NCBI RefSeq assembly: GCF_001700435.1
Contig: NZ_LYPC01000022.1
Location: 228,087-292,086, forward strand
DNA from: Paenibacillus pectinilyticus
Lineage (GTDB): Bacteria; Bacillota; Bacilli; Paenibacillales; NBRC-103111
Reading direction: 5' to 3'
DNA: 64,000 nt
Shown: piece by piece, positions 55,069 to 64,000 of the stretch
How positions within the stretch are numbered: position 1 is the first letter of the stretch
Layout of the letters: each line of letters starts with the position of its first letter
Notes under the pieces: generated by a model
The model's database searches: none
What the model saw: the letters and a program-made list of their open reading frames with translations, nothing else
Told to the model about the DNA's origin: nothing
Program-made: the position numbers and the translations under genes

Positions 55069-58000
55069 TTATGGATTCATTAAATTCGCCTCTTGCAGCA
55101 ATCGATGCAGGAGCACCGACGCCTCCGCACGTGTTGCAAGTGCTTGTGGCGCAAGTGACGAATCAGTTTGACCTTGCATCAAACCGCGTGTCACGATATC
55201 TTGCATAGCGTCTTTGGCCCAATCGCTGATCCATGCGCTATCTGCGAATGCAAGTAATACATTTGTCTGTGCAAGTACAGATTTTGCATCTGTAAGCTTT
55301 AGCGCCCGCTCAATCATTACAGCTATTTCTTCACGCGTAATAGATTGATTAGGATGGAAGTTGCCGGCATCATCGCCTTCGATTAGACCATACTCAGCTG
55401 CTGCAGAAGTTACATCAGCGAACCAATCCTGAGCGCTAATGTCGTGGAAGGCTGATGCTTTCTGCTGTGTTTCACTTGCAGTAAGCCCGAGTGAACGCAC
55501 TAGCATAGCCGCGAACTCTGCTCTTGTCACTTGATCGTCAGGTGCAAACGCGGAGTCCGATTTCCCATTTACGATTAGCTTCGAGGCTAGCAGCTCGATC
55601 TGTGATTTTGACCAGTGTCCGATCAGATCGACAAACGTTTTGTTCAAGCGTACAACGGCATAGATACTATTGGTCGTGCTTTTGATCGTTACAACTGTTT
55701 TTCCATCCACGAGGGTGAATAAAGCAGGAACGTATTGGAACTCGCCCGTTTCTGGGTGGTAGACAACAGCTGTTGCCGATGCGGCGTCTACCGTTCCATC
55801 CACAGTCAACGTTCTGGTTACATACATGTGACCAAAATGATGAAGTACTATGGTTTGGCTACCAGAAATCAATGTAACTTCAAAACTTACTGGTGTATCC
55901 AGCAGCTTCCCACCAAGTTGAACTGCCTTCGTTTCGATTGTACTCTTTTGATCGCCATCCAGCTTCACGATCGTCACTTTCAGTGTTGCACTTGAAAAAT
56001 CGACACCGCTAATGCCTTGAGCTGCAAGTAATTTCCCAATATTGGCAGGCAGCTCATAGCTGGCATTCAAATGTTGAATGATGAGTTTCGCATCTGGCAT
56101 TGCAGTCACGATTTTCAGTAATGCAGCTACTGGAAGCTGGAATTGGGCAGCGTTACCTGTCAAACCACTTGGAATACGAATCACCGATTGATTGTTTTTG
56201 ATATAATCCGCAATTTGCCCATCCGTGATCTGAATGATTGGCACACTCGAGCCAGAACCTGTTGTATCAGGTGATCCACCAGGAGGATTTCCAGTTGAGG
56301 TGTCTGGTTCAGCTTTCGTACTCGCAAACCCTTTCCCCGTTTCATTAACTGTAAAACCAGCACCGGCATTGTTAGCTACATCTTGGATATTGGCGTTGCG
56401 GATAATCACATTATCAAAGCTAGCAGAACCTGCAACGGTATTTCCAACTTCCAAACCTGTCGTACCTGCACCATCAATCACATTATTCCTAAATGTCACT
56501 AGGTTTACAGGTGATGTGCCTTGGATGGAAATGCCTTGGTACATACTATCTAGCGCAATGTTATCGCTAATGAGGACAGGGCTGTTAATCGGTTTCGTGT
56601 CGGCGTATACCCAGATCGCCCCGAAATTCAGATTGAGGCCAGCATCGCGGCTACCTGTTCGAATCAGCGTGTTGCGCTGAACCAGCGTCGTCCCGTCAAG
56701 CGGCGTTACCGGGCTGAATCTTGTGGAAACCGTGATTCCTCCACCGAGACCAATCGTATCTTTGAGCACATTATCTGTCATCTTGTTATCCTTACCGCCG
56801 AAAACAACCATGTTATTGGACAGCCACGGCAGCTGGACGGTGTCGAAACGGAACGTATTATTGTCGTTGAAATCTGTTGGATACCCTTCGTTTAAAGTCG
56901 ACCACATGGCAAGACCGTCGTCCCCGGCGTAGCGGACATTCGTCTCTTCGACCATACTGTTTTTCGTGTTCGTACTGAAATTCAATCCGTCTGCCATCAA
57001 GTTGCGCATACGCAAACCGCCGACATAGAAACCATCTGTGTATTGGTCTGTGCTGACGCCAAAATCACCTCTTGGACGCGCGATCCACATACCCGTTTTC
57101 GTATGTTCAATCCAAACGCTCTGGATTGTGGAGCCTGTTCCAAATGCACCTTCAAACCCATTCGTATGTGCATCATCGTTACGGATGTTCAACTCGCCGT
57201 CAATGGCCAAGTCATACACGCGAATGTTATTACCAGTTGCGAAGAATTTAGCACCCTTCAGATTCGTGTACCACATGCCAGCGCCTCTTAGGGTTACATC
57301 ATTTAGCAGGAACACATGCTGCATCGTTTCCTGACTGACATTCACCCCAGGATCGGTTCCATTGTCATTGGTTAATTCAAAATCTCCTGCAGGGAACCAA
57401 ACGCCTTTATGCTGCGCATGAGCTGCTGCCAAAGCATCTTTTAACGCTTGCGAATCGTCCTGACCATCATTCGGAATTGCTCCGAAATCCGTGATAGAAA
57501 CGAACCCAGCTGGCATCGTATACGCCGTTTCAGGAGCCTGCTCCATCTCAGCAAAATCGATGATATACGACGATGCTGTGCTATTGGCATCTACTTGCAA
57601 TTTGATTGTCGCTCCTGCGTCTACCTGGCTGATCCGTGTATGAATTTCATCAAAGAAGCGATGAGCGCTGCCTTGCTTCGGATCATTCGACCAAGGATAG
57701 TTGCCATATTCCCAAGCATATTTGGAAGTCAGATCCAAATCTTGCACTTTTGTGCCATTCACATAAAGTCCAATCTTCGCATTCATGCCGGTTCCGTCGG
57801 CATTGTCAGGAATGGAATAACGAAGGACAAGGGAGTTAGCTTGATGTGAGGCCTGGAATTGCACATACTGACCGGCTTGATCCAACTTAACCGCTTGCTT
57901 GCCGGATGCTTCGTTGGCCAAATCATGGTACGTGCGAGATGGTCCTACGATCGTACCGTTGGTTTCTCCCTGTTCAGCTTCATAGGTTGTGTAGCTTTCA

Positions 58001-61000
58001 ATAGCGCCTCTATAAGCTTTGTTTACCGCTTGATGAACCGTCAAAGAATCAATGGCAACAGTGCAAGTATCCCCTGCCGCCAATTCGAAGGATACAGAGT
58101 TATATCCTGCGCGAAGCGGGAGATTTACTTGAATGGCTTGCCATCCGGCTCCTTTGACAAACGTCAGTTGCTGCGTCCGGATGCCATTCACAAGTAAGCT
58201 TAACGTTTGATCAGCTGCGGATGTATTCGCAAACTGAATTGTCGCTGCATATGTAGCAGCTTCTTGCGCGTTCACGGCCACAATGGCTCTTGCACCTGCA
58301 GCCACGAAATGATCTGCGTACCCACTGCCGGAATAACCCGATATCGCCTGGCCAGACTGAACGCCGCCGCTAAGAAATGCTTTTTCCAGTTCGTATACTG
58401 CATCGCCAAGAACAGGTTCCAAGGACCACAGCGCTGAATCTTTCGATGGAGCCGTCGTTCCTTGCTTTATCGCCTCATCCTGAACCAATAGACGTTGTCC
58501 AGTCACGGAATTGGTAATTTGTTGATAGCCCAGCACATCATTGATGTTCCACTGTGTTGTGAGCGAACTGATATCGCTATTCGAGCTAGCAACTTGATTG
58601 TCTATCAGAGACTCAAGCAAATGTCCAGTTGCGCGGTTCTTCAAGGTTTGACGGCCATTTACTTGTTGGACCATCCATTCGCCGCTTGCCTGTAAGTCAT
58701 TTTGACTGCCTAACAATACCAATCCCGATTGTTCATAGACATATTGACCTGTTTGTTTATTACTAATACGAACAAAGTTGGTATCGTCAATAACAGGCGT
58801 AGTCGTTTTTTCATTACGCGTTTCAGAAATTGTTGGCGTCTTTAAAGCGCTCGTCGCAGCTTCAAACGTCCATTCCAGCTTTTTCTCCGAGTCTCCTTGC
58901 AGGACATAAAGACCACGTTCTGGATAGCCTGATCCATTCACTGTATTTAGGTATTCATCGTTAAATGAACCATTATTGCTGCGAATACGGAATTTACCTG
59001 TTCCAGAAACATCCTCGATGCTCCATTGCGATGCCAAGTTATTGATAGTTGCAGCCTTGTCTTGCATGTACGCGTACGTGTCGTTCATTGTCATGTAACG
59101 GCCCGTCGCCGCGTTTTTGATGCGCTGAATGCCGCCAGCAGATTCGATGATCCAATACGAATAGGCATTTTCTGCGTCTGGTGTCCCATATAGGATGGCG
59201 CCTCGGTTATTTTCGTACAAATATTGATTGTTATCCGAATTTTTGATACGCACGGGATCCGTTGGCAGCGCTGCTGAGATTTGCACAGGCTCTACAGCGA
59301 ATAGTGCACTATCATCGTTTGCTTTTACTTTACTGACTTTAACGCCATTTGTTCCAGCTTCATCGTAAATGTAATGAGCGTTAGTCCATCCGCTTTTTAA
59401 CATCACATAACCAGGTGTATTCGAATCCAGAAGCACCCAGTTCGCGCTAGCCCACGCAGCGTAAATCGTTTCGTACAAAAGCAGGTTCTCCGGCGGATTG
59501 TCTTGTTCAATGTCAGGGACGACATTTTCCAAAGCAAGGCCATAACCGCTCTTCGCATTTTTGAGATACACTTGCGTTGCATTATTTTGGGAGACGCTAA
59601 TGACCCAAACAGAAGAAAGATCAGAAGTCGGGAGATCTCCGTATTTCATATTATGATCAGCGTCTTCATATAGATATTTGCCAGTCTGTTTGTTCTTAAA
59701 ACGCGCCGTCATCGGCAGCGTGCTATCCGAAACCGGAACAAACCGCCAGTTCTTACTTCCCCACGTAGCCGGGATTTCACTGTATTCCGCATACTTATTC
59801 AGATTTTGCACATTGAGGAACTTCTGGTGATTAGGCTGTAAATTCGGATCATTTACACTATGGATTTGCTTCGTATCCCCAGTCGTTTCAATAACCCAAA
59901 TCGCACTGGTCCACGAATCTTCAACATCGGTTACCTGCAAGTGTCCGTCCACTGGGTTTTGATTATTGATGTAATGGCCCGTTGCTCGATTCTTGATCCT
60001 TTTGCGGCCAGCAAACTTTTCAATCAGCCATTGCCCTTTTTGATCGTCTGATTTCACATTGCCATATTTCACATTACCATCGGCATCTTCATATAAAGCT
60101 AATGAGGTCCATGTATTCACGATTTGCACATACTGATTCACACCGGCAACCACCGATGGATCTTCGAACAGCCATTGAACCTCATCCGTATTCGGATTGG
60201 CCACGCTGGATTGGGCAAAACCAAGAACAGACGTTACGTTGATATAAGTCCCCGCATATACAGCGCTTTGGACAGTTACATAATCGTCATACAGCGTGGA
60301 ATTGCCGATAAGCCATTGATCATCCCCAGAGCCGTTCGGCTGTTTCAGAACTTGAAGCGGATCATCGGATTGTAGGATATTTTCCATGCTGATATAGTTG
60401 CCGGTGTCGAGATTGCGAATTCGTTTCTTACCGTTATAATCTTCTACAAGCCACTGATACACATTCCCAGTCACGGTTCCAGAAGGAATCGACCCATATT
60501 TCACCGTGCCATGATCCTCATACAAATATTTGTCACTGACTTGTTGAGAAGTAAAATTGGCGATACGGACAGGCTTCACATCTGCTGCCATCTCGATTTT
60601 CCATTGCGCATTATCTCGCGTTGGAACTGACCAATTGTTGGAACGGGCGAACGTATCATCGAATTGACTGTTCAACACGTAGGTCTGGCTCCCTGCTTCA
60701 ATATCATCTGGATCGCCTGGGAGCCGGTCAGTTCCTTTGGCGAATACGTTGGTGAACGTTACCCAGCCATCGGCTATCCCGACTGCCATTTTCCATTGAT
60801 TTTTGGTTGAATCCGTCAATGGAACGCTTTTTATTTTATCCCAAAATGTCCCTTGTGTGATGTAGTGCCCTGTCGCCCGATTCTTCAACCGCACCGTTGT
60901 TGAACCGTCACCGTTAGAAGCTACTTGTTCAATGAACCAGTGTGAGCTCGTATCATCCATCGGCACTTTGCCGAATTCGACAAGTCCATCTTTATCCTCG

Positions 61001-61608
61001 TACAAGTATTGTCCTGCGCGAAATTGGTTAACAATTCGAACTGGACTCTCATCACTTGCTGGCTCCAATAGCCATTGTGGACTCTCCCAAGCAGCTCCGA
61101 TATCAGCGCTTACTTGACCGAAGCCAAGCTGATCTTCCTCGTGGATAAACAAGTTCTGCGTTAGATCTTTCGCACTGCGAATCGTTACATAGCCAGCTCG
61201 GCTGGCGTCTTGAATGAGCCATTGATCATTCACCGAAGTGCTGCTTACTGCGTCACTCGTCAAGGCATCAGCTCGCTTGGTCACTTGGTTAACCGTGATG
61301 TAATGACCCGTCTGCATGTTCTTAATTCGTTTAAAACCGGTAGCATCTGGTGCGTCCTCCATCAGCCATTTCGCTGATTGATCCGCTGCGCTTGTATAAC
61401 CGTATCGGACAGTACCAGACGAATCTTCATATAGATAATTGCCCTTCCATTTGTTCTTGATTCGAACGACCAAACCGGCAGCACTGCTTGACGAGTTAGA
61501 GTAACTCGATCCGCCTGACGTACCATCCGCATAGGCCAGCGTTTGAAACGGCAGCACTAATAGAATGGCCAGCAGAATCAGCAAATTTCGTTTGAATAAA
61601 CGTATCAC
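55069..61608 (-). CDS. Giant SLH-anchored GH87-like protein with seven N-terminal repeats
   Basis: About 2179 residues from the GTG at 61608, ten bases after GGAGG; an in-frame ATG at 61617 is too close to the ribosome site and 61653 has none. Layout: signal peptide, seven ~150-residue repeats (to about 1065), two galactose-binding-like modules (about 1070-1345), a GH87-like beta-helix (about 1350-1775) with ADGLNF (Asp1540) and GDDGLAMW (Asp1563, Asp1564), a Pro/Gly/Ser linker, a spacer region often seen in Paenibacillus wall proteins, and three C-terminal SLH repeats (VDLIGHWSKSQIELL, FHDISAQDWFADVTS, FADSAWISDWAKDAM). It would work as a wall-bound alpha-1,3-glucan-binding and -cleaving enzyme. 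Confidence 0.83.
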   Translation of the reverse strand: MIRLFKRNLLILLAILLVLPFQTLAYADGTSGGSSYSNSSSSAAGLVVRIKNKWKGNYLYEDSSGTVRYGYTSAADQSAKWLMEDAPDATGFKRIKNMQTGHYITVNQVTKRADALTSDAVSSTSVNDQWLIQDASRAGYVTIRSAKDLTQNLFIHEEDQLGFGQVSADIGAAWESPQWLLEPASDESPVRIVNQFRAGQYLYEDKDGLVEFGKVPMDDTSSHWFIEQVASNGDGSTTVRLKNRATGHYITQGTFWDKIKSVPLTDSTKNQWKMAVGIADGWVTFTNVFAKGTDRLPGDPDDIEAGSQTYVLNSQFDDTFARSNNWSVPTRDNAQWKIEMAADVKPVRIANFTSQQVSDKYLYEDHGTVKYGSIPSGTVTGNVYQWLVEDYNGKKRIRNLDTGNYISMENILQSDDPLQVLKQPNGSGDDQWLIGNSTLYDDYVTVQSAVYAGTYINVTSVLGFAQSSVANPNTDEVQWLFEDPSVVAGVNQYVQIVNTWTSLALYEDADGNVKYGNVKSDDQKGQWLIEKFAGRKRIKNRATGHYINNQNPVDGHLQVTDVEDSWTSAIWVIETTGDTKQIHSVNDPNLQPNHQKFLNVQNLNKYAEYSEIPATWGSKNWRFVPVSDSTLPMTARFKNKQTGKYLYEDADHNMKYGDLPTSDLSSVWVISVSQNNATQVYLKNAKSGYGLALENVVPDIEQDNPPENLLLYETIYAAWASANWVLLDSNTPGYVMLKSGWTNAHYIYDEAGTNGVKVSKVKANDDSALFAVEPVQISAALPTDPVRIKNSDNNQYLYENNRGAILYGTPDAENAYSYWIIESAGGIQRIKNAATGRYMTMNDTYAYMQDKAATINNLASQWSIEDVSGTGKFRIRSNNGSFNDEYLNTVNGSGYPERGLYVLQGDSEKKLEWTFEAATSALKTPTISETRNEKTTTPVIDDTNFVRISNKQTGQYVYEQSGLVLLGSQNDLQASGEWMVQQVNGRQTLKNRATGHLLESLIDNQVASSNSDISSLTTQWNINDVLGYQQITNSVTGQRLLVQDEAIKQGTTAPSKDSALWSLEPVLGDAVYELEKAFLSGGVQSGQAISGYSGSGYADHFVAAGARAIVAVNAQEAATYAATIQFANTSAADQTLSLLVNGIRTQQLTFVKGAGWQAIQVNLPLRAGYNSVSFELAAGDTCTVAIDSLTVHQAVNKAYRGAIESYTTYEAEQGETNGTIVGPSRTYHDLANEASGKQAVKLDQAGQYVQFQASHQANSLVLRYSIPDNADGTGMNAKIGLYVNGTKVQDLDLTSKYAWEYGNYPWSNDPKQGSAHRFFDEIHTRISQVDAGATIKLQVDANSTASSYIIDFAEMEQAPETAYTMPAGFVSITDFGAIPNDGQDDSQALKDALAAAHAQHKGVWFPAGDFELTNDNGTDPGVNVSQETMQHVFLLNDVTLRGAGMWYTNLKGAKFFATGNNIRVYDLAIDGELNIRNDDAHTNGFEGAFGTGSTIQSVWIEHTKTGMWIARPRGDFGVSTDQYTDGFYVGGLRMRNLMADGLNFSTNTKNSMVEETNVRYAGDDGLAMWSTLNEGYPTDFNDNNTFRFDTVQLPWLSNNMVVFGGKDNKMTDNVLKDTIGLGGGITVSTRFSPVTPLDGTTLVQRNTLIRTGSRDAGLNLNFGAIWVYADTKPINSPVLISDNIALDSMYQGISIQGTSPVNLVTFRNNVIDGAGTTGLEVGNTVAGSASFDNVIIRNANIQDVANNAGAGFTVNETGKGFASTKAEPDTSTGNPPGGSPDTTGSGSSVPIIQITDGQIADYIKNNQSVIRIPSGLTGNAAQFQLPVAALLKIVTAMPDAKLIIQHLNASYELPANIGKLLAAQGISGVDFSSATLKVTIVKLDGDQKSTIETKAVQLGGKLLDTPVSFEVTLISGSQTIVLHHFGHMYVTRTLTVDGTVDAASATAVVYHPETGEFQYVPALFTLVDGKTVVTIKSTTNSIYAVVRLNKTFVDLIGHWSKSQIELLASKLIVNGKSDSAFAPDDQVTRAEFAAMLVRSLGLTASETQQKASAFHDISAQDWFADVTSAAAEYGLIEGDDAGNFHPNQSITREEIAVMIERALKLTDAKSVLAQTNVLLAFADSAWISDWAKDAMQDIVTRGLMQGQTDSSLAPQALATRAEASVLLHRLLQEANLMNP
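58425..61480. repeat. Seven tandem ~430-475-bp repeats coding for trefoil-like modules
   Basis: Starts near 61475, 61050, 60585, 60130, 59708, 59255 and 58780 (minus strand). Each encodes VRIxNxxTGxYLYED...KYG...QWLIE...RIKNxxTGHYI...QW, a pattern like ricin-type beta-trefoils in which QW and YLYED recur. The copies are diverged, so the expansion is old. Confidence 0.75.
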
Positions 61609-61660
61609 CCTTGACATTCCTCCAATTGAAATAGAAATAGGTTCCACTTCCAAGTATAGG

Positions 61661-61673
61661 AATGCGCTTTCAA
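61661..61673. promoter_or_regulatory. Cre-like half-conserved site before giant gene
   Basis: AATGCGCTTTCAA (minus strand TTGAAAGCGCATT) resembles the GAAAGCGCTT sites of the two neighbouring genes but loses symmetry on one side. Confidence 0.4.
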
Positions 61674-61731
61674 TAGAGCGATGTGTAATATTATGGAAAT
61701 CATGTCCAAATCTACTTACCTACAAAAAAAA

Positions 61732-61768
61732 GCATCCGTTCTCATCCTAATGGAATGAAAACAGATGC
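61732..61768. terminator. Terminator after ABC ATPase gene
   Basis: GCATC-c-GTT...TCAT / ATGA...AAC-a-GATGC, imperfect stem preceded by an A-run; on the minus strand it is followed by TTTTTTTTT. Confidence 0.7.
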
Positions 61769-61782
61769 CTATGTCATTTTGT

Positions 61783-62583
61783 CTACGGAATCGAGAGCCA
61801 AGCGCGTTGATTCTGCCAATTCACTTCGACAGGTGTTTCAAAAAATGCGGACAATCGTTCACTTGTCAATACATCGCGTGAGTCTCCTTTGGCGAATACG
61901 CCGCCGCGGCGAATGAGTAAAGTTTGTCCAAACACCGGGAGAATTTCCTCAATGTGATGGGTAACAAATAGCAGTGTCGGTGCATCCGGCCCTACGGCCA
62001 GTTCGCTAATGCTAGACAATAAAGCTTCTCTTGAAAGAAAATCCAGACCATTCGTGGCTTCATCCAAAATTAACAACTTCGGTGATGCCATAAGTGCTCT
62101 GGCAATGAGCAGCTTCTGCTTCTCACCCTGTGAGCAGGATTGGTAAGTACGATCATATAAATGCAAGCAAGATAGCCGCTGCATGAAGTCCCTCGCACGA
62201 TCGAAATCCTCTTCACTCGGCTTATCATATAAGCCTATCGAAGCATGTTTGCCGCTGATAACAACATGCTGTGTTTTATCGGAAGCGTACAACTTTTCCT
62301 GCAAGGATGAACTTACCCAACCAATCGATTTACGTAATTCTCTAATATCTACGCTGCCAAAAGGATGCCCCAAGACAGACAATTTTCCCTTCGTCGGCCA
62401 AATATAGCCATTAATCATATTAAGCAAGGTTGTTTTGCCTGATCCGTTAAGTCCAAGAATTGCCCAATGCTCACCTTTGGCAACCTGCCAATTAATATCA
62501 TCCAAGATGATTTTGTTTTCCCGGTACCAACCAATTTCTTTTAATTCAATAACCTGCGGTAAGGAGTCATCATTTATTTCCAA
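61783..62583 (-). CDS. Standalone ABC transporter ATP-binding protein (YlmA-like)
   Basis: 266 residues with Walker A LGLNGSGKTTLL, Q-loop, signature SCSQGEKQKLLIARAL, Walker B KLLILDEATNGLD and switch His (VTHHIEEI). It lacks a membrane partner in the window; it resembles B. subtilis YlmA and ModF-like singletons. Substrate unknown. Confidence 0.92.
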   Translation of the reverse strand: MEINDDSLPQVIELKEIGWYRENKIILDDINWQVAKGEHWAILGLNGSGKTTLLNMINGYIWPTKGKLSVLGHPFGSVDIRELRKSIGWVSSSLQEKLYASDKTQHVVISGKHASIGLYDKPSEEDFDRARDFMQRLSCLHLYDRTYQSCSQGEKQKLLIARALMASPKLLILDEATNGLDFLSREALLSSISELAVGPDAPTLLFVTHHIEEILPVFGQTLLIRRGGVFAKGDSRDVLTSERLSAFFETPVEVNWQNQRAWLSIP

Positions 62584-62750
62584 ATTGTATTCCCCCGATC
62601 TTCACCCTTCCGGCCTAAGGCCTAGATGACCTACATCCGAATATACTTGTCTATCTAAGCTTACCATGAATTTCGGAGTTTGTACGCAAATGTACGTTCG
62701 TGTCAAAAGTGACAGCATCATGAACGATCATTCGCAGTGTACATGCTTGA

Positions 62751-63293
62751 TTACGTAGCAACCTCATGTTGCATCAGGTTACTATATTTCAGAAAGCTTA
62801 ACCGTTCTACTTGATACAAATCATAGATGTGTTGCGCTTCATTTATTAATTTATATACTTGAATATTAATGTCATTAACTAATTGGGCATACGGTAATTT
62901 TTCTATCGCCCTCTTCGATCGGATGTTTTGTTTTCGGATCTTTAGAAACACCGTTTCGATATGATGTTCAAGAAATACTTCCGTGAAAAAAGAATCCTTT
63001 GCCCGTTGGTTATAACCGCTCCCAAAATACGGAGCCCCAATCCACGTGGCCAAGAAACCTGTTTGATTAACAATATCGTATAAATCAATCGTACCAATGG
63101 GCTGTCCCATTTCGTTAAGAATGGTTCTAGACATACATGTGTTCTGTTCCTCTTCCGTAATCAATTGTTTCGTACTAAACAAATATTCTTCATAACATTG
63201 ACATTTATTACGAACGTAAGGAAATACTGCAGGGTCCATCATTAAAGTATACAATGAATGGCAGTCGTGCAAATCACGTTTTTTCAACATCAT
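62751..63293 (-). CDS. GNAT-family acetyltransferase
   Basis: 180 residues resembling RimJ/RimL-type GNATs: GTIDLYDIVNQTGFLATWIGAPYFGSGYNQRAKDSFFTEVF (motif A with GSGYNQ), then KIRKQNIRSKRAIEKL. Substrate unknown. Confidence 0.85.
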   Translation of the reverse strand: MMLKKRDLHDCHSLYTLMMDPAVFPYVRNKCQCYEEYLFSTKQLITEEEQNTCMSRTILNEMGQPIGTIDLYDIVNQTGFLATWIGAPYFGSGYNQRAKDSFFTEVFLEHHIETVFLKIRKQNIRSKRAIEKLPYAQLVNDINIQVYKLINEAQHIYDLYQVERLSFLKYSNLMQHEVAT

Positions 63294-63417
63294 AGTAAAT
63301 TACCACCTAGTCCTTTAAGTTCGCTATATCAAGCAATTTAAGTATATAAAAGGAAATAGGGGATTTTATTAAATCTACATTTTAATTGTGTAAAATTTAG
63401 TGCCCAACGCATAATAA

Positions 63418-63454
63418 ACAAGTAGCAACTGCCGACGAGACAGTTGCTACTTGT
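63418..63454. terminator. Hairpin after ybaK-like gene
   Basis: ACAAGTAGCAACTG (63418-63431) pairs with CAGTTGCTACTTGT (63441-63454), perfect 14-bp stem; no long T-run on the exit. Confidence 0.7.
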
Positions 63455-63501
63455 TATGGTTTAAATATCGTTCGGTTGCACGAAGCAAAGCAGTGCTTCA
63501 C

Positions 63502-63969
63502 TTATGTTATTTCCACAAGATGTGCTTCAGTTGCAACGATTAAATCAGCACCACTCATAAATATTTGTAACCCGCGCCGACCAGCACTTATACTAATAAG
63601 ATTCATAGATTCCACGGAGAGGTCCAAGTAAATCGGATATTTCTTCTTAATCCCCAGTGGCGACACGCCGCCTCGTATATATCCAGATAGATGCAATATA
63701 TCCTTGAGTGGTACCATCTCAACCTTTTTATTACCACTTTCAGTTGCCAAACGTTTTAGATTGAGCTCTCGATCACCCGGAATACAGGTGATCATCACCC
63801 CCATTTTATCACCTTGGACCAACAATGTTTTATAAATTTGATTGGAAAGAACGCCAACCTTCTCTGCCACTGTTTGAGCATCAAGTTGGTTTTCATCCCA
63901 CTCGTATTCGTGTAACGTATAGGGAATTTTGAGCACATCTAATTTACGGCAAGCATTCGTCTTTTCCAT
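63502..63969 (-). CDS. ybaK: YbaK/EbsC-type Cys-tRNA(Pro) deacylase
   Basis: 155 residues. Family motifs include IYKTLLVQGD (Lys47, expected catalytic lysine), VMITCIPGDRELNLKRLA, VEMVPLKDILHLSGYIRGGVSPLG and the C-terminal SAGRRGLQIFMSGADLIVATEA. It hydrolyses mischarged Cys-tRNA(Pro). The gene starts 31 bp before the right edge. Confidence 0.92.
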   Translation of the reverse strand: MEKTNACRKLDVLKIPYTLHEYEWDENQLDAQTVAEKVGVLSNQIYKTLLVQGDKMGVMITCIPGDRELNLKRLATESGNKKVEMVPLKDILHLSGYIRGGVSPLGIKKKYPIYLDLSVESMNLISISAGRRGLQIFMSGADLIVATEAHLVEIT

Positions 63970-64000
63970 ATTAGCACCTTTCTATATAGGAAGAAGTAAA

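Noticed and set aside
58425..61480. CRISPR-like or satellite array
   Set aside because: Repeats are ~450 bp, in frame and protein coding, without short identical repeats or spacers.

Overview
The window reads as chromosomal DNA of a spore-forming, Gram-positive bacterium of the Paenibacillus type. This rests on two GerA-family spore-germinant receptor loci, several exported proteins with SLH (surface-layer homology) or copper-amine-oxidase-N domains, strong AGGAGG ribosome sites with GTG/TTG starts, and very large secreted carbohydrate-active proteins. The genus is an inference; no rRNA, tRNA, CRISPR array, phage or insertion sequence was seen.

Layout. 1-3100: an edge-cut unknown gene, a DesK/NarL-type two-component system and a membrane protein. 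3300-16700: small accessory units, several being a regulator next to a short-chain dehydrogenase (MerR/SDR twice, TetR/SDR once), plus a PF09818-type ATPase, class I aldolase, DinB and VOC proteins, an MFS carrier with a ROK regulator, and VanZ and DUF421 membrane proteins. 16700-25200: the first ger operon (AA-AC-AB, with a sigma-G-like promoter) back to back with a tightly coupled five-gene polysaccharide operon (small DUF2642-like protein, three glycosyltransferases, pyruvyl transferase). 25300-33450: NUDIX protein, NlpC/P60 cell-wall hydrolase, gndA and zwf (oxidative pentose phosphate), a LysR regulator, and an SLH-anchored IphP-type phosphatase. 33700-38700: a GntR regulator and the second ger locus, in which the B subunit is on the opposite strand and overlaps tail to tail with a D-type small protein. 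38850-46500: a redox operon (NIPSNAP, flavodoxin-like reductase, tautomerase), LysR, TDT/SLAC1 and other membrane proteins, a BBE-type FAD oxidase, aldo/keto reductase and GNAT. 46600-61650: three consecutive giant secreted proteins with GH87-like (alpha-1,3-glucanase/mycodextranase) beta-helix domains. 61800-63970: an ABC ATPase, a GNAT and a YbaK-type deacylase.

How it fits together. The most notable region is the 15-kb glucan-degradation locus. All three proteins keep an Asp...Asp-Asp spacing that I associate with GH87 catalysis. Two share nearly identical binding modules but have divergent catalytic domains. The third is anchored to the wall by SLH domains and carries seven ~150-residue repeats. 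All three have a GAAAGCGC-type operator upstream, which suggests common sugar-responsive control. The regulatory DNA is unusually legible: 19-bp-spacer MerR promoters, a three-site TetR operator set, a sigma-G promoter and paired palindromes are all visible by eye.
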